Below are positions 45,601 to 56,910 of a DNA stretch of 64,000 bases, piece by piece. The position numbers and the translations under genes were made by a program. The notes beneath the pieces are model-generated. The model saw only the letters and a program-made list of their open reading frames with translations. It ran no database searches and was not told the origin of the DNA. The DNA is taken from the NCBI RefSeq assembly GCF_010183535.1, contig NC_071332.1:14136001-14200000 (forward strand), read 5' to 3'. The first letter of the stretch is position 1. Each line of letters begins with the position of its first letter. This DNA is from Caenorhabditis remanei. Lineage: Eukaryota; Nematoda; Chromadorea; Rhabditida; Rhabditidae.

Positions 45601-46667
45601 ATGGTAGATTTATGCCCCATTACTGCTGCAATAATTGTTGGTGCCATTGCACTTTATCTCAAGAATTTCTTCAGTGCTCCAAGTATCAAGCCTAAACCAG
45701 CGGTCTGTTATTTTCTACTTAAAAGTTGATAAACTTCTTTTTTCAGATACAAAAGAAAGATTTCAAGAAGGATAGAGTATACTTGTATCAATTCAAACGT
45801 CTCAAAAATTGTCCAAACTTGTCCCCGTTTTGTATGAAGATTGAGATTCTCTGTAGAATGTACAAGATTCCCTATGAGGTGAGTCGTGGAAATTCAGATT
45901 GATGAAAGTTCTGATCATTTTCAGATCGTGGAATGCACTTCTCTTCGCTCTAGAAATGGGCTCTTACCTTTCATTGAACTCAACGGAGAACATATTGCTG
46001 ATTCATCTCTTATCGAGATGAGACTCAAATCTCATTTCAATATTCCGGTTAGACATGGTTTCTATCTTTAAGCTCCTAGCATTTTCTGATTTTAGTCACT
46101 ACCAGCTGATCTCGAAGCTCAATCTGTTGCCCTCAGCAAAATGGCAGACCATCATCTTTTCTTGTGAGTTCTTCTGATAATATGTAACTTCTTAAAATTA
46201 TCTAATTTTAGCTTACTCATTCGTTTCAAGACAGCTGTAAACGCATTTTATGAAACATTGATCGGAGGAATTGGTCTTCCTTCTTTCTTGACTCCAGTAT
46301 TTGTTCCAATTCTAAAAGCAATATTCGGCAAGAAGGTGTATGCTCGATGTGCTGGGGCAATCGGGGAGTTCGAATGGAGTGAACTGGATGAACTTCTTCA
46401 CAAAGATCTGGAAGTGGTTCAGAACTCTATCAAAGGAAAATTTATTTTCGGTGACAAAATGACACCGGTGAGATTCACTGACTAAGTATTTCATTTGCGA
46501 AAATTCTAACTTTTCAGGTTGATGCAACTGTTTTCAGTCAGCTGGCAACCGTGTATTATCCTTTCCGTACACACATTTCTGATGTTCTTGAGAAAGATTT
46601 CCCGAAGGTTTTGGAATACTGTGAAAGAGCGCGTAAAGAAGTTTATCCAGATGATTTCACTGTGTAG
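45601..46667 (+). CDS. CDR family protein 2
   Basis: Six exons of the same lengths as CDR gene 1 (45601-45702, 45747-45878, 45925-46047, 46096-46163, 46212-46467, 46518-46667) encode 276 residues. N-terminal membrane segment ITAAIIVGAIALYL, thioredoxin-like part YLYQFKRLKNCPNLSPFCMK and NGLLPFIELNGEH, and GST-like C-terminal helices ending YPDDFTV. Likely a membrane-anchored GST-fold protein of stress response. It is divergent from P450 3 and carries P450-type promoter motifs, which CDR gene 1 seems to lack, so the two paralogues may be regulated differently. Confidence 0.86.
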
Positions 46668-47107
46668 TATGAATTTAAATGAATTATTTTGTATCTTCAT
46701 CTTATGAGCCAAGTACTCATGTTTAGTTCAAATATGTGAAATAAAACATTACATTTTTTCTCGCCAGCTCTGTAAGAATATTTTTTGGAAACTAAGAAAA
46801 CAATAGAGTGGCATGCCCTTCTAATACAGGCTTTACGGTATTTGTGAACAATTTTATGGATATTCTAGGTGTCATCTGTCTCGTTTGAAATTGTTTTTTT
46901 TTAGTTTCGAGAGCAATTAATAATGAAGTTTCTTTGGTTAACAAAGTTTCGTTTTTTTTGTTTTTCCTCAGATTTTTGAACTCAGAATTAGTCAGACAGG
47001 GTTTATATTAAGAAAGTTGATTTCCAGGTAAGGGATACATGCTTTTGTTAAGAAAACACGTTACGTTTTGTGTTTTTTTTCATCTAACATCAGAGGTAGA
47101 GTTAAGA
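46668..47107. other. Intergenic
   Basis: 3' flank of CDR gene 2 and 5' flank of the first srw gene. Nothing recognised. Confidence 0.4.
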
Positions 47108-50100
47108 ATGAATAGTGATAACAACTTCGCTGCTTTATGGTTCCCTGAACTCAATGGAAAATCAAGAAAATTCTGGAATACAATCCGGATTTTTCTAGAG
47201 TTGGTCGAGTTTTTCCATTTAGTTTTCGTTCACTATCAGTTCAAATTTTCAGAGAATTATCGGGTTCTTTACTGTTTATCAACATCGCAGTATCTGTAAT
47301 TGGTATAATTTTAAATGTATTTCATTTGATAGTTCTCACGAGGAAGACCATGAAATCCCTTACTATAAACGTATTTCTAATTGGAATTGGTGCTTGTGAC
47401 GTAATTAGAATGATTTGTAAAGTCTGGTTGCTTTTTCCAGCTACCCAATTTCTGTTTATAGATCCGAACATTTCATTCGGTTGGTGAGTTTCTTTTTGTA
47501 TCAATAACTGAACTGCTATTGTGTTTCTTTTAGTTTAAATCCTCTATCGTATATAGCAATGGTGACAATGAATTTCTCGTTGTCTACTGAGAAGACCACA
47601 CGACAATTGTCAGTCTGGTATGGTGTGACGATTGCGATACTTCGTGCTCTGGCCTTAAGATACCCATTGAATCCGAGGTTTGAATTCTTTTGTTCATTTT
47701 TCAAACTTCAAAAATTTTCAGAATAGGTTGTTTGATTAACGCAAAGTATGGATTAAGAGTACTCATTGTGATCAGTATTTTCTTTTTTCCGTTTTGGATG
47801 CTATCGTATGCTCAAATCTCTGTGAAAAAGTTACGACTTTGGAAGCCATATCGACATTGTCGAAACTATCCAAAAAATTATTCTCAGGTGGAATATATTT
47901 ATGAAACTGTGGAAATTTTTGGTCAAAGTTATCACTGGCTGTACAAATTCGTTACGGTTTTCGAGGGTGTTTTATCCAGATTGATTCCTTGTGTGCTTCT
48001 TTCAGTATCTACTGTTGTGTTGTTAATCGAGATGCAAAAAACTAGAAAAATTAGCAACACAGCAATCAGGGAAAGTAATCACAGGTCTACACATTTGGTG
48101 ATGTTCATAACCGTCACGTTTTTGATATCAAACGGACCACTGGGCATCACATATTTATTGGAATTTGTTGTATACGATAGAATAGGATTTGCGTGAGTGA
48201 AAGAGTTACAGTAGCGAGCATAAGTGAGGGCAGATTCATACTTTCAGGTGTAACTCAGCTGAATCTTGTCCGTTTTAAATAAACTTTTTTTTGAAAGATA
48301 GCTGAAATATCCAGTAACAAGAAAATAAGTTTGTTGAAAAAGTTTCAGTTTTGATTTTTTTCAATAATTGATTTTTCCTGATCGTGATTTGAAAATTCGA
48401 AAAAAAACTTTTTATTTTTCTTTTGGAGTTATTGAGTTTTTGATGTCAAAATGATGGAAAATGCTTAAATAAACAAAAAATTATGTTGAATTAGTTTCTG
48501 AAAGCCTAAGCATCGTGCCAGAGCTCCAGAAGTCAAATGTAGTGTCCTCGGGAAAATCATCATAACTCATTAAGAATAGCTCCAAATTAGTCAAAAAATG
48601 TACCAAAAGATGTGTCTGGATTTTGTCTACAGACTGACATTAAAAATTTTAATTTTAGAAAAAAAATTTTTCAAATTTTTTTCACTCAAAAATTATTTCA
48701 TTCCCATTTTTTCTCAATTTTCGATATTTTCTGGGTATAAAACGAACAAGGAATACAGCCATGAGTTTTATTATGTGAAAAGACAATTTGGATAAAGTTT
48801 TTGGAAAGTATCTTCGTTTTATACCCAGAAAATATCGAAAATTGAGTAAAATGGGAATGAAATAATTTTTGAGTGAAAAAAATTTGAAAAATTATTTTTT
48901 CTAAAATTAAAATTTTTTAATGTCAGTTCGTAGACAAAATCCAGACACATCTTTTGGTACATGTTTCGACTAATTTGGAGCATTTTTTGATGAGTTATGA
49001 TGATTTTCCCGAGGACACTACATTTGACTTCTGGAGCTCTGGCACGATGCTTAGGCTTTCAGAAACTAATTCAACATAATTTTTTGTTTATTTAAGCATT
49101 TTCCATCATTTTGACATCAAAAACTCAATAACTCCAAAAGAAAAATAAAAAGTTTTTTTTTCGAATTTTCAAATCACGGTCAGAAAAATCAAAACTGAAA
49201 CTTTTTCAAAAAACTGGATATTTCAGCTATCTTTCAAAAATTCAAAACGGACACGATTCAGCTGAGTTACACATGAAAGTATGAATCTGCCCTCACTTAT
49301 GCTCGCTACTGTATGGACAATAAGAATAATATTAGGTTGCCAAGAAAGTTTTTGACCATAATTCAAGTCATTCCTACTCAGACAGAAAATATGCCCGATA
49401 GCATACGTAGTGACTATATTGGTACACAACTGTCTGCTGTTTATTGGGTACGTTCCGGATATCCTCCTGCCAAAACTCCGGTTGTTTCATGCTAAAATAA
49501 ACTTGGACCCATTTCTCGGCTTGACTTCAAGTTTCGAATTCCTGCCCAGCTGTAGCACGCTGTATTACCCCGAATATATGATATTTTGTTAGAGGAAGGT
49601 TACAGCTGTAATTTGTGTGAGCAAGAAGTATTTTGCAAAAGTAGGTGAAAATGTACGTCGTCGATTATGTAATATGCGGATGCGCAACATCATGGAGGCG
49701 GTGGATTTTTTGACCGCGTGAAACTGAGGACTTGCGTAGAGCTTTAATTTTTTGCACAGTGAAAGAGCAGTAGTGTAAGATTATGGTTTTGCATTTGTCT
49801 AGAAGATTCCAGTCATATACGTTGTGCAGAAAGGGCATGACTTTCATTTGGAATTGTTCTCGTTCGACGATGTCTGCTGGCGTTCTATCAACGCCGAGTC
49901 ACTTGACTTTTCTGTAATAATTACTGTACAAGACCATCGCCCTGTTAAAACTAAGAAACGGTTCAATCAATTAAAATTTGGAGGAGAAGAGAGGAATTGA
50001 AGTCGTAGGACTACCCTTCGCTAAAAGTTAAAATCGACTAAAAGATGTCAAACACATGTCTCAATTTTTATTCTTGCCAACACGTTTCAAGAAGTTTTTA

Positions 50101-50791
50101 ACTGTGGTGGTAAACAGTGTGGACTGTCATTGATAATTCACAAAAATACTTGGATGGATACTCTTCCTCTATTACTCACAGCATGTACAAATCCTGTTCA
50201 TATGGTCTTTTAGTACGTGATACTTTGATCATTAAAAATGATATTTCTCAACGTTGTGAACTAAATTACTTTTAGTGTGTCGATAGAAGATTTCACCTTT
50301 GCTAAGTTCTCTTATCGGTTGAGCAATTATAGTAATTTTAGTATAACATGTAATGGGAAATCGAAAATATTGCTGTAAGAATTGTTGGTCAAGAAAGAAA
50401 ATAGGCGGGGCTCTCCCAGAAGGGAAGCGTCGGAGGGAAATGCTGTATACTATCAGAATTCCAGAGAGTTTATCTAACATAGGCCATGCATAGTTGGTTT
50501 TGATTCTCGTCATTTGTCTGACAGCATTCAAAACAAATCATGGTCAAAAACTTTCTTGCCAACCTAATACTAACCATTGTGACAGCTATTGAATTCAGAT
50601 TAATTGAAACTTTCAGATACATAATCAGGCACATCTCGGATATATTCGACCTTCTAACCCTCGTCAATGGAGCTATACATTTTCTGATTTGCTTTTCCAT
50701 GTCTTCACAATACAGAGAGACCGCAATACAACTGTTTTGGTGTTTTGGGTCGAAAACAAACAACAGTCTCAGAACTGTATCCTTGTTTTGA
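47108..50791 (+). CDS. srw-type peptide-like GPCR 1, transposon-loaded intron
   Basis: Five exons: about 47108-47203 (first exon and start uncertain), 47253-47483, 47534-47677, 47722-48192 and 50599-50791. TM1-TM2 are marked by VSVIGIILNVFHLIVLTRKTMKSL, the family signature also seen in the next genes; TM6 region LVMFITVTFLISNGPLGI; TM7 exon LLTLVNGAIHFLICFSMSSQYR. srw receptors are the nematode chemoreceptor class most like FMRFamide-type peptide receptors (family knowledge). The last intron is 2,406 bases and holds a 1.1-kb palindromic element and a 1.24-kb mariner-like element. The frame rejoins exactly across it (GC|A), so the coding sequence looks intact despite both insertions. Confidence 0.75.
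48207..49313. mobile_element. 1.1-kb palindromic TA-flanked element
   Basis: The inverted arms start CAGTAGCGAGCATAAGTGAG (48209 on) and end with its complement at 49311, flanked by TA. The arms run almost to the centre near 48760, where GTATAAAACGA faces TCGTTTTATAC, so the element is essentially one long hairpin. It has no transposase frame. Ends CAGT and a TA target fit a non-autonomous Tc1-type element. Confidence 0.85.
49332..50567. mobile_element. Degenerate mariner-like element
   Basis: Length 1,236 bp, flanked by TA (49330-49331 and 50568-50569). Inverted ends begin TTAGGTTGCCAAGAAAGTTT at the left and TTAGGTTGGCAAGAAAGTTT at the right, mariner-style, and continue through TTGACCAT. 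The length is right for an autonomous mariner, but no intact transposase frame is present on either strand; the longest minus-strand frames are about 100 codons. It is an inactivated copy. Confidence 0.75.
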
Positions 50792-51010
50792 CTTGAATGT
50801 ACTTGAAGAAACGTTTAAAATAACTCAATGAATGTTGCCAGAAAATTATTATTATCATTGCATTCTCATTTTCTTTTATTTTACGTAATTCATTACATGC
50901 AGGTTGTCTGGCTTTTTCATTAGCTGCACTTGAACATTGCTGAAAATTTGGTAGAAGTTTATTTTAAAAAAAAGAACTTCGTCTTATTGAAATAATAAAA
51001 AGTGGCATGT

Positions 51011-52339
51011 TCAATCGGAAATAACACTACGAGTACTTCTACTTGCAGATACAACTTTAGCTTTACGCGAATCTTTCTGAGCACTTTCATGTAAATGAAT
51101 TCTAGTTTCTTTCAATCCTAGCAGCTTTCGAACAGTGCTTCGATATTGCGTTGACATGAAAAAACAAATAAGAAAATGAACAGTTCCGTTGATTATTGAT
51201 AAAACAGTAAAGCAAGAAACGAGATGTTCAAAAACGAGCCTGAAAAACTTCACGTAATTTACATCATACATGAAGTAACCCACGTCATTCCGTCAGAATG
51301 GAATGTGTGAAACTCCATCAAGTACATTATTCCAAGTGGTGCAGTTGCGATGAAAAATGAAATAGTAACCACTGTGACGAGTTTGGTAGATCGTTTACTG
51401 CATTCTTTACTCTTTGGGCATTCTCCTTGTTTGCCATGTGTTAACTCGTAAACTAGAAGACAAGTGACAATTGGGAGAAGTATAGTTGGTAGAAACTTGA
51501 ATATTATTCCTTCGAAACCGACGATTGCCATGTCAATACTTTCAGAACCAAAAACTTGAGCAGGTTCAAAAACATATTTCGGCCTGGAAACATTGTCAGA
51601 AAAGTTTGGACAAGATGGAGAGGAAGTCCAGATAACGGTTTCTCGAAAAGTGATTTCTAGATAGTGGAAGAACCAAAGAGGAATTAAAACGATAGTTACA
51701 ACAATGAGAAATCGAACACCGTACTTTGATTCAATGAGTCGGTTTATTCTGAAACAAGATTACATGAAACAAGAATAAATAAAATGAATAAAAACCCAGA
51801 AATGCTTACTTTGGATTCAAAGGGAATCGTATCACAAGAACTCGCAAAATCGCCATTGTAACTCCCAACCAAACTGATATTTCTTGTGATATTTTGAATG
51901 TAGCAGAGAAAAATTGATTTGAGAGCATTGTGAAGTATGATTCCGGAGGTATACTTAAAAATTATTCACTCATCACTTTCTGAATAAACAACTAACCAGT
52001 ACTCTGGCATCTGTGATTCCTGATAAAATTTATAAAACTTCGGTAGAAAAAGTATAATGATAGACAACATTCTTTCGAGATCAAAAACTGCGATTCCACA
52101 CATGAATACATTGATTGTGAGTGCTCTCATTGACTTTCTCGTGAGAACTATCACATGAAAAATGTTGGCTGCAACTCCAATAATGGAACTAACCAGGTTG
52201 ATATAATCTATGTAGAAGACGATAGGACTGCAAATTTATCAATTACGTAAAGAAAAGATTAGAAAAATTACCCAATGAAGTCGCCCATAATGTACCAAAA
52301 ATTATGAGGATCAGATGTGGATTGAATTGTTGATGACAT
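51011..52339 (-). CDS. srw-type GPCR 2
   Basis: Minus-strand receptor, ATG at 52337-52339, stop at 51011-51013. TM1 exon: SSIIGVAANIFHVIVLTRKS, then RALTINVFMCGIAVFDLERM. TM4-5: RLIESKYGVRFLIVVTIVLI. TM6: TVVTISFFIATAPLGIMYLM. Last exon: FTVLSIINGTVHFLICFFMS, then a Ser/Arg-rich tail SASRSTRSVISD. Exon phases match srw gene 1. The last intron is short (about 60 bases), unlike the 2.4-kb one in gene 1, and shows the ancestral arrangement. No defects seen. Confidence 0.82.
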
Positions 52340-52984
52340 TATTGAAAAGCGGTTGGTTTTTGAAATGATTTATGAATTTTGACAAAAAAAAGAACTAGAA
52401 CCAGGAACTTCAAACAGCGTTAATTAAAAAAATACGTCTGGTCAGAACTAAGAATTCAAATGAGATTCTCAAAGATTTGTTCCAAGAAGCAGAGGTCTAT
52501 GTCATCACAAAAGAAATATGAAATATTGATGAGAAATGAAAAACTTTCCAATAACAAACGTTGGCATAAAAACCCGACAAAAAGTTCTGCCAGCAGTTAC
52601 CGTAAAAACTGTAATATAGGCGCATGCGTCTCTATTTTTCAACCTCCTTCTGAAAGTGCGCCTCTATTACAGGGGCGCCTCTAATAGAGGGTGCGCCTCT
52701 ATTTTTCAACCTGCTCGTCTGGCTCTTTTTCAAACTTTCAAGTCATCAAATTTTCAACAAAACTAACATTTTCTCTGACAAAATTACACGAAAACCCCAA
52801 AATTACTTGAAAACGAATTTATTCAACAAAGTTTGACTATTATAAGAACTGAATTGTCTGAGAAAATGTTTTGAAGAGAAAATAGAATCATGCCTTCGAA
52901 CTTTTCAAACATTTTGCCGATGTTCCACTTTGGGTCATTAGATGCGGAGAACTTCTGAAGATTTTTTCCAATCCGAACAAGCTT
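52340..52984. other. Intergenic with short GC-rich repeat
   Basis: Apart from the GCGCCTCTAT repeats near 52610-52720 and frameshifted srw coding remains at 52900-52984, I see no gene. Confidence 0.45.
52616..52722. repeat. GCGCCTCTAT repeat cluster
   Basis: The block GCGCCTCTAT or a close variant appears four times within about 110 bases, twice followed by TTTTCAACCT. Two copies face each other around AATAGAGG. Such short GC-rich units stand out in AT-rich DNA and look like a piece of a dispersed repeat. Confidence 0.5.
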
Positions 52985-54205
52985 CTAGCTGTGCTCCGAT
53001 ATTGAGAAGACATGGCAGATCAGAAAATGGACAGTTCCGTTGATGATTGATACAACGGTGAAGATATCAGAGAACAAGTCGATGAGGTTCCTGTAAATTT
53101 CTAAACTGTTCATAACATAATGAATGTTTCTCACATTAGTCCAACAATATCGTAGACAAAAAATTCTACGAGGTACAACATTCCAATTGGTGCAGTAGCA
53201 ATGAGAAATGAAATAGTGAAAAAAGAAACCAGTTTAGTGGATTTATCGTTGCTTTCTTCTCGTTTGGATAAACTTATTTTCTTAGCTTTTTTTATTTCAT
53301 AAATCAGAATAATAGTAGCAACTGGTAGAATGATGGATGGAATCAACCGGAACAAGATTCCTTCTGTCAGTAAAATGATTTTCTGAATAGTCTCTCCAAA
53401 AATTCTCGTAGCATCAGTTACATAAAACATGTATAAAATCTGTGAATAGTTTGTGGAATACCCGGTACAATTAGCTGGAGGTGTCCATGGACCGATTTCA
53501 TGTATTGTGAGTTGCCAGAAGTGGAAATACCAGAATAGAAGAATGGGGAATGTCACCAAAAAAAGGAGACGGATACCATACTGGGAGTCGATATAACTGT
53601 GGATTCTAAACATTTACTTATGTTTTCATTCAGATATCAAGATTCAACCGTTGGTTCAGTGGATATTTTATCACTAATGCTCTCAAAATAGCCATTGTGA
53701 CTCCCAACCAAACTGAGACTTCTTGAGTGAGCTTGAAGGTGGCCGTACCGATTTCTATTAAAACCATTGTAAGAAAATACATTGGCGATATACTGTAAAC
53801 GAGTTCAACTAGAAACTTGTGTGGGTAAAATTCAAAAGATTACCAGGTTCCGGGAACAACTTTTTGTTGAAAATGCAGATAGTACTGTGGTGTGAAGATA
53901 GTAAGAATAGACAACATCCTTCCAAGGTCACAAATGCCGATACTAATCAGGAAAATATTAATAGTGAGGGCTCTCATGGGTTTTCTTGTAAGAACTATCA
54001 AATGGAACACATTACAGACTATTCCAATTATTGAGATTACGTAATTGAAATAATCCAGATAGTGGCTGAGAGGTCTGAAACCAAGATTTGGTGAAACAGG
54101 AATCCTTGAAATTCCATACCTAACAAAACTATCTACTCTGTACCAAAACATTGCAGCATCTTTGCTTAAACCAGGAAAATTAAGACTCAGAATATCTGTC
54201 GTCAT
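52985..54205 (-). pseudogene. srw-type GPCR 3, frameshifted in TM7
   Basis: Minus-strand receptor, ATG at 54203-54205. TM1: IIGIVCNVFHLIVLTRKPMR. TM5-6: ILPVATIILIYEIKKAKKIS and ISFLIATAPIGMLYLVEFF. The final exon begins NLIDLFSDIFTVVSIINGTV and runs into HFLIC, but then reads HVFSISEHS and TAG at 52985-52987. In the paralogues five more bases follow the TGC codon before ATGTCTTCTCAATAT. Restoring that spacing in mind would give the normal SQYRSTA-type tail, whose frame is open downstream to about 52890. So a 5-base deletion near 53014 has removed the cytoplasmic tail. It is either a recent pseudogene or a receptor with a shortened C-terminus. Confidence 0.7.
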
Positions 54206-55019
54206 ATTTTGGAAGTTTTTGTGATAACAAAACTTCGCGAAAAAGCAAAAAAAAATTTGGTTATCAATTTAGAAGTTTGGAGTTAATGAAAACTGAAAGG
54301 AAAAAAACAAAAATATTGGTAAGCGGAAAACAATCAAAACATTTATGTTGGATTGTGAAGTGTTCCTGTTATAACCGTGAGAGTATTCGTTCTCTGGTTT
54401 TAATGAAATTGAAAGAGATTATTTATATCAAACATGTTTATAATGGATTCTGCCATGAATTTCTGATGATGATATTCGTGGGTAATGGGTAATCAATATT
54501 CCAATGATGACACCAAGAACATCGTAGAAAAATCAAAATATTTATTTGAACTTCAAACATTTGGAAGGTAAATCTATTTGTGTAGCAAGAATGCGTCATA
54601 CTCATCTATTTCTACATCTATTTCTTTGAGAATTTGAGAATAATTTTTGTTGTTTTTCAAAGATCGAATCGTTCAACCGGAAAAAGTTCACATCTCACTC
54701 ACTCACAGAAAAATTTGAATGAAATATATTTCTCTCTCGAGGTTTGATCTTTACATATTTCCTTCTAACATAAACATCACCTTTGAGTATTTAATTGATG
54801 CTTTATGAGATAACAAAAATGAATGCCAGACAAAATTACTTTTTATGAAAACATAAATCTTAAATTCTAACTCCCTTTTATCGATTGAGACTTTTCAAAC
54901 ATTCATTTTTTCCTTAGCCGCGTCATCATTAGACCTGACTGAAATCGGTAGCAGCTGAAAAGGGAATAACCACCGACACAATAATTCAGTGTTTTATTTT
55001 TCCTTCTATTTTATTGCTT
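54206..55019. other. Intergenic
   Basis: Divergent spacer between srw gene 3 and the srh gene. Open frames are short and unsupported; no repeat or RNA recognised. Confidence 0.4.
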
Positions 55020-56047
55020 ATGAGTAATTCCACGTGCTCTTACAACTTTTTTGCTTCTACTTCATTCTTGACAACTTTCGAACACGTTCTTACTGTATTC
55101 TCAACTCCAGTTCACATATTTGGAGTGTACTGTATTCTCTATAAGACCCCTTATTCAATGAAAACTGTCAAGTATAGCTTATTAAACTTACACTTATGGA
55201 CAATATTGTTGGATTATGCATTAAGTTTATTCATTATACCATTTATTATGTGGCCTACGATGGGAGGGATTCCACTGGGTGTGTTTCAATATATTGGAGT
55301 AAGTACTGCTGTTCAGTTCTATTTTATGCTTACTTTGATAGCACGTGAGTTTTCAAAAAAGGAATTTAATGGAAAAAAGTATTTTCAGTAGTCTCCGTTT
55401 CCATCCTCTCAATGTTCGAATACCGATTTAGCGTTCTCTTTATAAAATCTAGAGACATTTGGGCGACAGCCAGAAAACCTTGGCTACTCCTTCACTATGT
55501 TGCTGCAATTGTCTACATGGTTCCTCCATTTTTTGATCATGGAGACCAAAGGGATATTCTTGAAGAAGCATATCGTCGGGCTCCTTGTATTCCACTATTC
55601 ATAAAAGATGCTCCAGTTTTCATATTGAGTTTGAACATTGTGTATTCTTCCATTGCCGTCGGAACATTCGTATTGGATATTTGTATTGAAATACTATTTT
55701 TCTTTTTCTATATCTACTGGAAAATATTGAAACAACTGAAAGGTCGATCCATGTCCCAAAGAACTTTTAATCTCCAAAAAGTTCTTCTCGTCGCTCTTTT
55801 CATTCAAGTCATGATTCCATTGAACCTATTTATTTTTCCAATTATTTATACAGCGTATGCAACCACCTCAGGTTACTACAACCAAGGATTCAATAACTTG
55901 GCAATTGCAATCGGGTCAACTCACGGAATATGTTCTACGGTTACAATGCTTCTCATCCATACTCCGTATCGGAGTGTATTATTCGGAAGTCGAGTTAGAA
56001 CAAACATGGAAACGGTTTCAACTAAACTCTCTATTGTTATGGTCTGA
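55020..56047 (+). CDS. srh-type chemoreceptor (7TM GPCR)
   Basis: Two exons (55020-55344, 55389-56047) encode 327 residues, the usual srh length. Family marks are [20 protein letters not shown] at the end of TM1, [16 protein letters not shown] in TM2, [11 protein letters not shown] in TM3, and the C-terminal [11 protein letters not shown] with the PYR motif after TM7. TM6 contains [15 protein letters not shown], as in the srh/sri/str superfamily. Expected at sensory cilia. It lies between inverted and direct srw genes and is the only srh here. A hAT-type MITE is inserted only 40 bases after the stop, so it may lie in the 3' UTR. Confidence 0.85.
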
Positions 56048-56087
56048 ATAAATTTTGTGATATTTATGATAAACATTTTGTACTTAC

Positions 56088-56592
56088 CAGGGCTGTGCGG
56101 CAACAGCTTTTTTCGGCAATTCGGCAACTCGGCAACTAGCCATTTGATGCTTCGGCAACTTTCGGCAACTCGGCAACTTGCCGAAATTGCCATTCGGCAA
56201 CTTTCGGCAACTTTCGGCAACATTTGCATTTTTTACAATAGTCTAATAAAAAACTATGTTTACTTAAAATTAACAACAAAAATGAACAAGAAAATTCGTG
56301 AAAACACAAAAAAAGGCAAAAAAATCAATCTTTTTCCATGAATTTGATGTTATTCTTCAAAAACAAAATTTTTTTTGAAGTTTTCAACTGAGGTCGATTT
56401 TCTGGAAATCAGATTGATACTTTTTTCAACAAATTTGTCACCTACAAAATAATAAAATTGTTGCCGAAATTCGGCAACCTCAAATTGTTGCCGAAATATG
56501 AGTTGCCGAATTCGGCAACGGCAACTCGGCAACTAAAACTTCGGCAATTTCGGCAATTTCGGCAATCGGCAACTTGTTGCCGCACAGCCCTG
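56088..56592. mobile_element. hAT-type MITE rich in TTCGGCAAC
   Basis: A 505-bp element with 18-bp perfect inverted ends CAGGGCTGTGCGGCAACA and an 8-bp target duplication GTACTTAC (56080-56087 and 56593-56600). The arms are filled with many TTCGGCAAC repeats in one orientation at the left and complementary GTTGCCGAA at the right; the middle is AT-rich. CAGGG ends and 8-bp duplication are hAT hallmarks. No transposase, so non-autonomous. Confidence 0.92.
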
Positions 56593-56600
56593 GTACTTAC

Positions 56601-56910
56601 CCAATAACAAGATTGTGGAGAATCAAAAGTTGAAAGAGAACAACATCTGTCTGTACAAACAAACAAGTTCCCCAATTATGTTCCTTCAGTAATACCCGGT
56701 TGTCATTCCTCAGTTATTTCCGCAATTGAGAAGTAAATATAGTCTAGAGCCGAATGTGCGTGATATCATGTATCCGGAATCAAACTACCATCTTCAAAAT
56801 AACTACGCCCTCTCCTCGACATTAACGTTCAGCGAGTGATTTCACTTTACTTTTAAAAATTATCTTGTCCGACGTAACTCACATCTGGTTTCACTATTTA
56901 TTTTTTCACA
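56601..56910. other. Intergenic
   Basis: 5' flank of srw gene 4. Nothing recognised. Confidence 0.4.

Noticed and set aside
48598..48795. Open frame inside the palindromic element
   Set aside because: Low-complexity AT-rich frame within a hairpin that has no transposase.
49600..50531. Minus-strand frames in the mariner-like element as a working transposase
   Set aside because: They are short, in different frames and interrupted by many stops; I could not recognise the catalytic blocks.
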